Positions 5,328-7,536 of a DNA stretch of 7,536 nucleotides are shown here, in pieces; the stretch's first letter is position 1, and every line of letters begins with the position of its first letter. Source of the DNA: Holophaga sp. (GTDB lineage Bacteria > Acidobacteriota > Holophagae > Holophagales > Holophagaceae); the NCBI GenBank assembly GCA_030691225.1, contig JAUYES010000624.1, forward strand, positions 1 through 7,536, in the 5' to 3' direction. A program made the position numbers and the translations under genes. Below the pieces are notes generated by a model, which saw only the letters and a list, made by a program, of their open reading frames with translations, did no database searches and had not been told where the DNA came from.

Positions 5328-7536
5328 ATGCGCATTCGGGGCTGGCTCTGGGCGCTCGCATTGGTGGGCATGGCGATCTTCACTGGCTGGCAGTTGGCCA
5401 GCGGCAACGCCATCCAAACCGATCTGCTGGATATGCTCCCCGATACGGAACGCAATCCCTTGGCGGAGCAGGCCATCAAATCCCTGGCCAAAACCACCGG
5501 CGAGCGCGCGGTGTTTTTGGTCCATGCCGATAGTCCAGCCCGCACGAAGGCCGCCGTCCTGACCATGGCCGATAGCCTCCACAAGTCCGGAGCCTTTCAG
5601 GATGTCACCGCCACCTTGCCACCCATCGACCCCGGCATGGTGGGCCGCTTCTACACCCCCTTTGCCTGGCGCGTGGCGCCGCCCTCGGCGGATCTCGCCG
5701 CCTCTCCGGAATCCCTGCGAGCTCGCATCGAGTCACGCCTCGTTTCCCCTCAGGGCAGTTTTTCGAGCCTAGGTGCTGGCGTGGACCCCCTGGGCAGCCT
5801 GGATGACTTTCTTTCGAGCCTGCCGTTGATGTCCTCCCGTCTGACGGTGGAAGACGATCTGCTGGTGATTTCAAGCTCCTCCGGGCCCTACGTCATGTTC
5901 ACCGGCGGCCTGCGGGGCTCGGCCTTTGATCCCGATGTTCAGAAGCGGGTCATCGCCGCCACTCGGAGTGCGGAAAAAGAGCTAAAGAACAGCTTCCCCG
6001 GCGTGGAGATCCTGAAGACCGGCACGGTGTTCTACGCCTCCGATGCGCGCGAATCCGCCGAGACCGAGGTCAACCTCATCAGCACCAGTTCGATGCTCTG
6101 CATCTGCCTGCTCTTTTTCGCGGTGTTCCGCTCCCTGCGGCACTTGCTGTTGGGGATGCTGGGAGTCGTGGCGGGTTTCGTGGCGGCCACGGCGGTCTGC
6201 CTGCTGATCTACGGCAAGCTCTACCTGCTCACCATCGTGTGCGGCTCCAGCGTGATGGGCGTTTCCGTGGATTACACGGTTCACTACTTCGCCACCCACC
6301 TGGGAGCGGGCGAGAGCTGGGACCCCTTCGCGGCCCTGAAAAAAATTCTGCCCGGGCTCTGGATTGGCCTGCTGACGACCTTGCTGGGCTACGCGGCTCT
6401 GCTGGTGGCGCCCTTCCCTGGGCTGCGCCAGATCGCCGTTTTTTCCATCGTGGGCCTCATTGCCTCCTTCCTGACCGTGCTGTTCCTCCTTCCGGAATTG
6501 CTGCCTCGGCCCATGCCGCCCCAGCCTCGCTTCATGCGCGCCCAGCGATGGATTTTGGACTGGGGCATCAAGCTCTCGCAGATGCGCGGGGCTCAAGTGG
6601 CCTTGATTGCCCTGACTCTGCTCCTGGGGTTATCCCTTTTCAAGCTGCGCGTCGATGACGCGGTGCAGGGCCTGATCCTGCCTTCCCGCACCCTGCGGGC
6701 CCAGGAATCCCGCATCAGCGAACTCACGGGACTTTCCAATTCCGGCATTTTCCTGCTGGTGGAAGGGGCCGATGAAGCCCAGGTGCTGGCGCGCGAAGAG
6801 GCTCTCCTCGAACGCCTAGCCAAGACGCCGAAGACCGCCGAGCAGGAAGGCTTCCAGGCCATTTCCACCTTCGTGCCCTCCCCCGCACGACAGGAAGCGA
6901 ACTTGCGCCGCCACCGCGAACTGGCTCCCCAACTGCCCAAGGCCTTGGAAGCCTCCGGCTTTAAGCCAGCCATCGGGAAGACCCTGATCGAGGGACTCAA
7001 GGCTTCGGCCAACCAGCCGCTCACGGTGGGCGCCTGGCTCCAGACCGACTTTGCCACACCGTTCCGCATGCTCTGGCTCGGGGCCACCCCCAAGGGCGCC
7101 GCCTCCGTGGTCTTTCCCATGGGAGCGCCCGATTCTCGAACCCTTGAGCAAGCAGTTCAGGGCCTCCCGGGCGTCAGCCTGGTGGACAAGGCCCGCAGCG
7201 TTTCGGGCCTGCTCGGGCAATATCGCCAAATCGCCATTTGGGCATTGATCGGAGCCATCGCGCTGGTCTGGATTCTTCTCGCCTACGCCTATGGGCTCCG
7301 CGTGGGCACCGTTATTCTGCTGCCTTCCCTGGGAGGCATCCTCCTTGCCCTCGCGGGTCTGGCCCTGGCCGGTATTCCCGTGACCCTGTTCAGCACCCTC
7401 GCCCTGATTCTGGTATTGGGCTACGGCGTGGATTACCCCATCTTCATGCGCGAAGGCGGACAGGAAGATCCCACCTATTTCGTTGGCGTGCAGGTGGCGA
7501 GCCTCTGCACGCTAATTTCCTTTGGCCTGCTCTGCT
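5328..7536 (+). CDS. MMPL/RND-type membrane exporter, 3' end cut (ApeM position)
   Basis: The open frame runs 736 codons to the window edge without a stop, so the C-terminus is missing. Architecture is the duplicated MMPL/RND plan. TM1 is at about residues 5-22, followed by a large periplasmic domain beginning with TDLLDMLP, then TM2-TM6 at about 252-395. The second half has TM7 at about 423-440, a second periplasmic domain, then TM8-TM10 at about 635-705 and the start of TM11. The two symmetry-related proton-relay motifs are intact: GVSVDYTVHYF in TM4 (Asp315) and GYGVDYPIFM in TM10 (Asp702). Such proteins use the proton gradient to move lipids out of the inner membrane. Beside a LolA-like carrier, export of the polyene lipid is the likely job. 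The ATG at 5328 is 5 bases past the previous stop, with GAGTAGG at 5317-5323 as a possible ribosome site. Confidence 0.9.
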   Translation, partial: MRIRGWLWALALVGMAIFTGWQLASGNAIQTDLLDMLPDTERNPLAEQAIKSLAKTTGERAVFLVHADSPARTKAAVLTMADSLHKSGAFQDVTATLPPIDPGMVGRFYTPFAWRVAPPSADLAASPESLRARIESRLVSPQGSFSSLGAGVDPLGSLDDFLSSLPLMSSRLTVEDDLLVISSSSGPYVMFTGGLRGSAFDPDVQKRVIAATRSAEKELKNSFPGVEILKTGTVFYASDARESAETEVNLISTSSMLCICLLFFAVFRSLRHLLLGMLGVVAGFVAATAVCLLIYGKLYLLTIVCGSSVMGVSVDYTVHYFATHLGAGESWDPFAALKKILPGLWIGLLTTLLGYAALLVAPFPGLRQIAVFSIVGLIASFLTVLFLLPELLPRPMPPQPRFMRAQRWILDWGIKLSQMRGAQVALIALTLLLGLSLFKLRVDDAVQGLILPSRTLRAQESRISELTGLSNSGIFLLVEGADEAQVLAREEALLERLAKTPKTAEQEGFQAISTFVPSPARQEANLRRHRELAPQLPKALEASGFKPAIGKTLIEGLKASANQPLTVGAWLQTDFATPFRMLWLGATPKGAASVVFPMGAPDSRTLEQAVQGLPGVSLVDKARSVSGLLGQYRQIAIWALIGAIALVWILLAYAYGLRVGTVILLPSLGGILLALAGLALAGIPVTLFSTLALILVLGYGVDYPIFMREGGQEDPTYFVGVQVASLCTLISFGLLC

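Noticed and set aside
5982..6596. Minus-strand open frame of 204 codons, rich in Gln, His and Arg
   Set aside because: It lies opposite transmembrane segments of the MMPL exporter; the low-complexity polar composition is what the reverse of hydrophobic codons gives.

Overview
The window is a single plus-strand run of tightly packed genes that reads as the middle of an aryl polyene (APE)-type pigment/lipid biosynthesis operon. Both ends are cut: the first gene lacks its 5' end and the last lacks its 3' end. The DNA is GC-rich with strong G/C third-position bias. A Sec-exported LolA-like protein and an MMPL/RND-type exporter point to a Gram-negative (diderm) bacterium. No phylogenetic marker is present, so any closer placement (for example Acidobacteriota or a proteobacterium) would be a guess.

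Layout, left to right: 3' part of a PlsC-like acyltransferase (1-321); two different small acyl carrier proteins (296-568 and 590-844); a compact adenylate-forming acyl/aryl-ACP ligase (851-2203); a FabZ/FabA-like hotdog dehydratase (2223-2576); a 150-base gap that is the only sizeable noncoding stretch; an MIO-type aromatic amino acid ammonia-lyase (2727-4295); a 4HBT hotdog thioesterase (4292-4705); a LolA-like periplasmic carrier (4702-5322); and a large MMPL exporter (5328 to beyond the end). The order matches, from memory, the apeD-E-F-H-I-K-L-M part of known APE clusters. The lyase sits between the dehydratase and the thioesterase, and no counterpart of apeG or apeJ is seen.

Proposed working scheme: the lyase deaminates an aromatic amino acid to an aryl-acrylic acid. 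The ligase activates an aryl acid and loads it on one of the two ACPs. Ketosynthases and a ketoreductase, expected outside the window, extend and reduce it, and the hotdog enzyme dehydrates each beta-hydroxy step to build the conjugated polyene. The thioesterase edits or releases ACP-bound chains, the PlsC-like acyltransferase joins the polyene to a lipid-like acceptor, and the exporter plus LolA-like protein move the product to the outer membrane. No RNA genes, CRISPR arrays, insertion sequences or convincing terminators were seen. The items most worth a second look are the lyase's unusual substrate-selectivity pair (Tyr-His) and the 150-base gap before it, which holds a perfect 9-bp inverted repeat and a weak candidate internal promoter.
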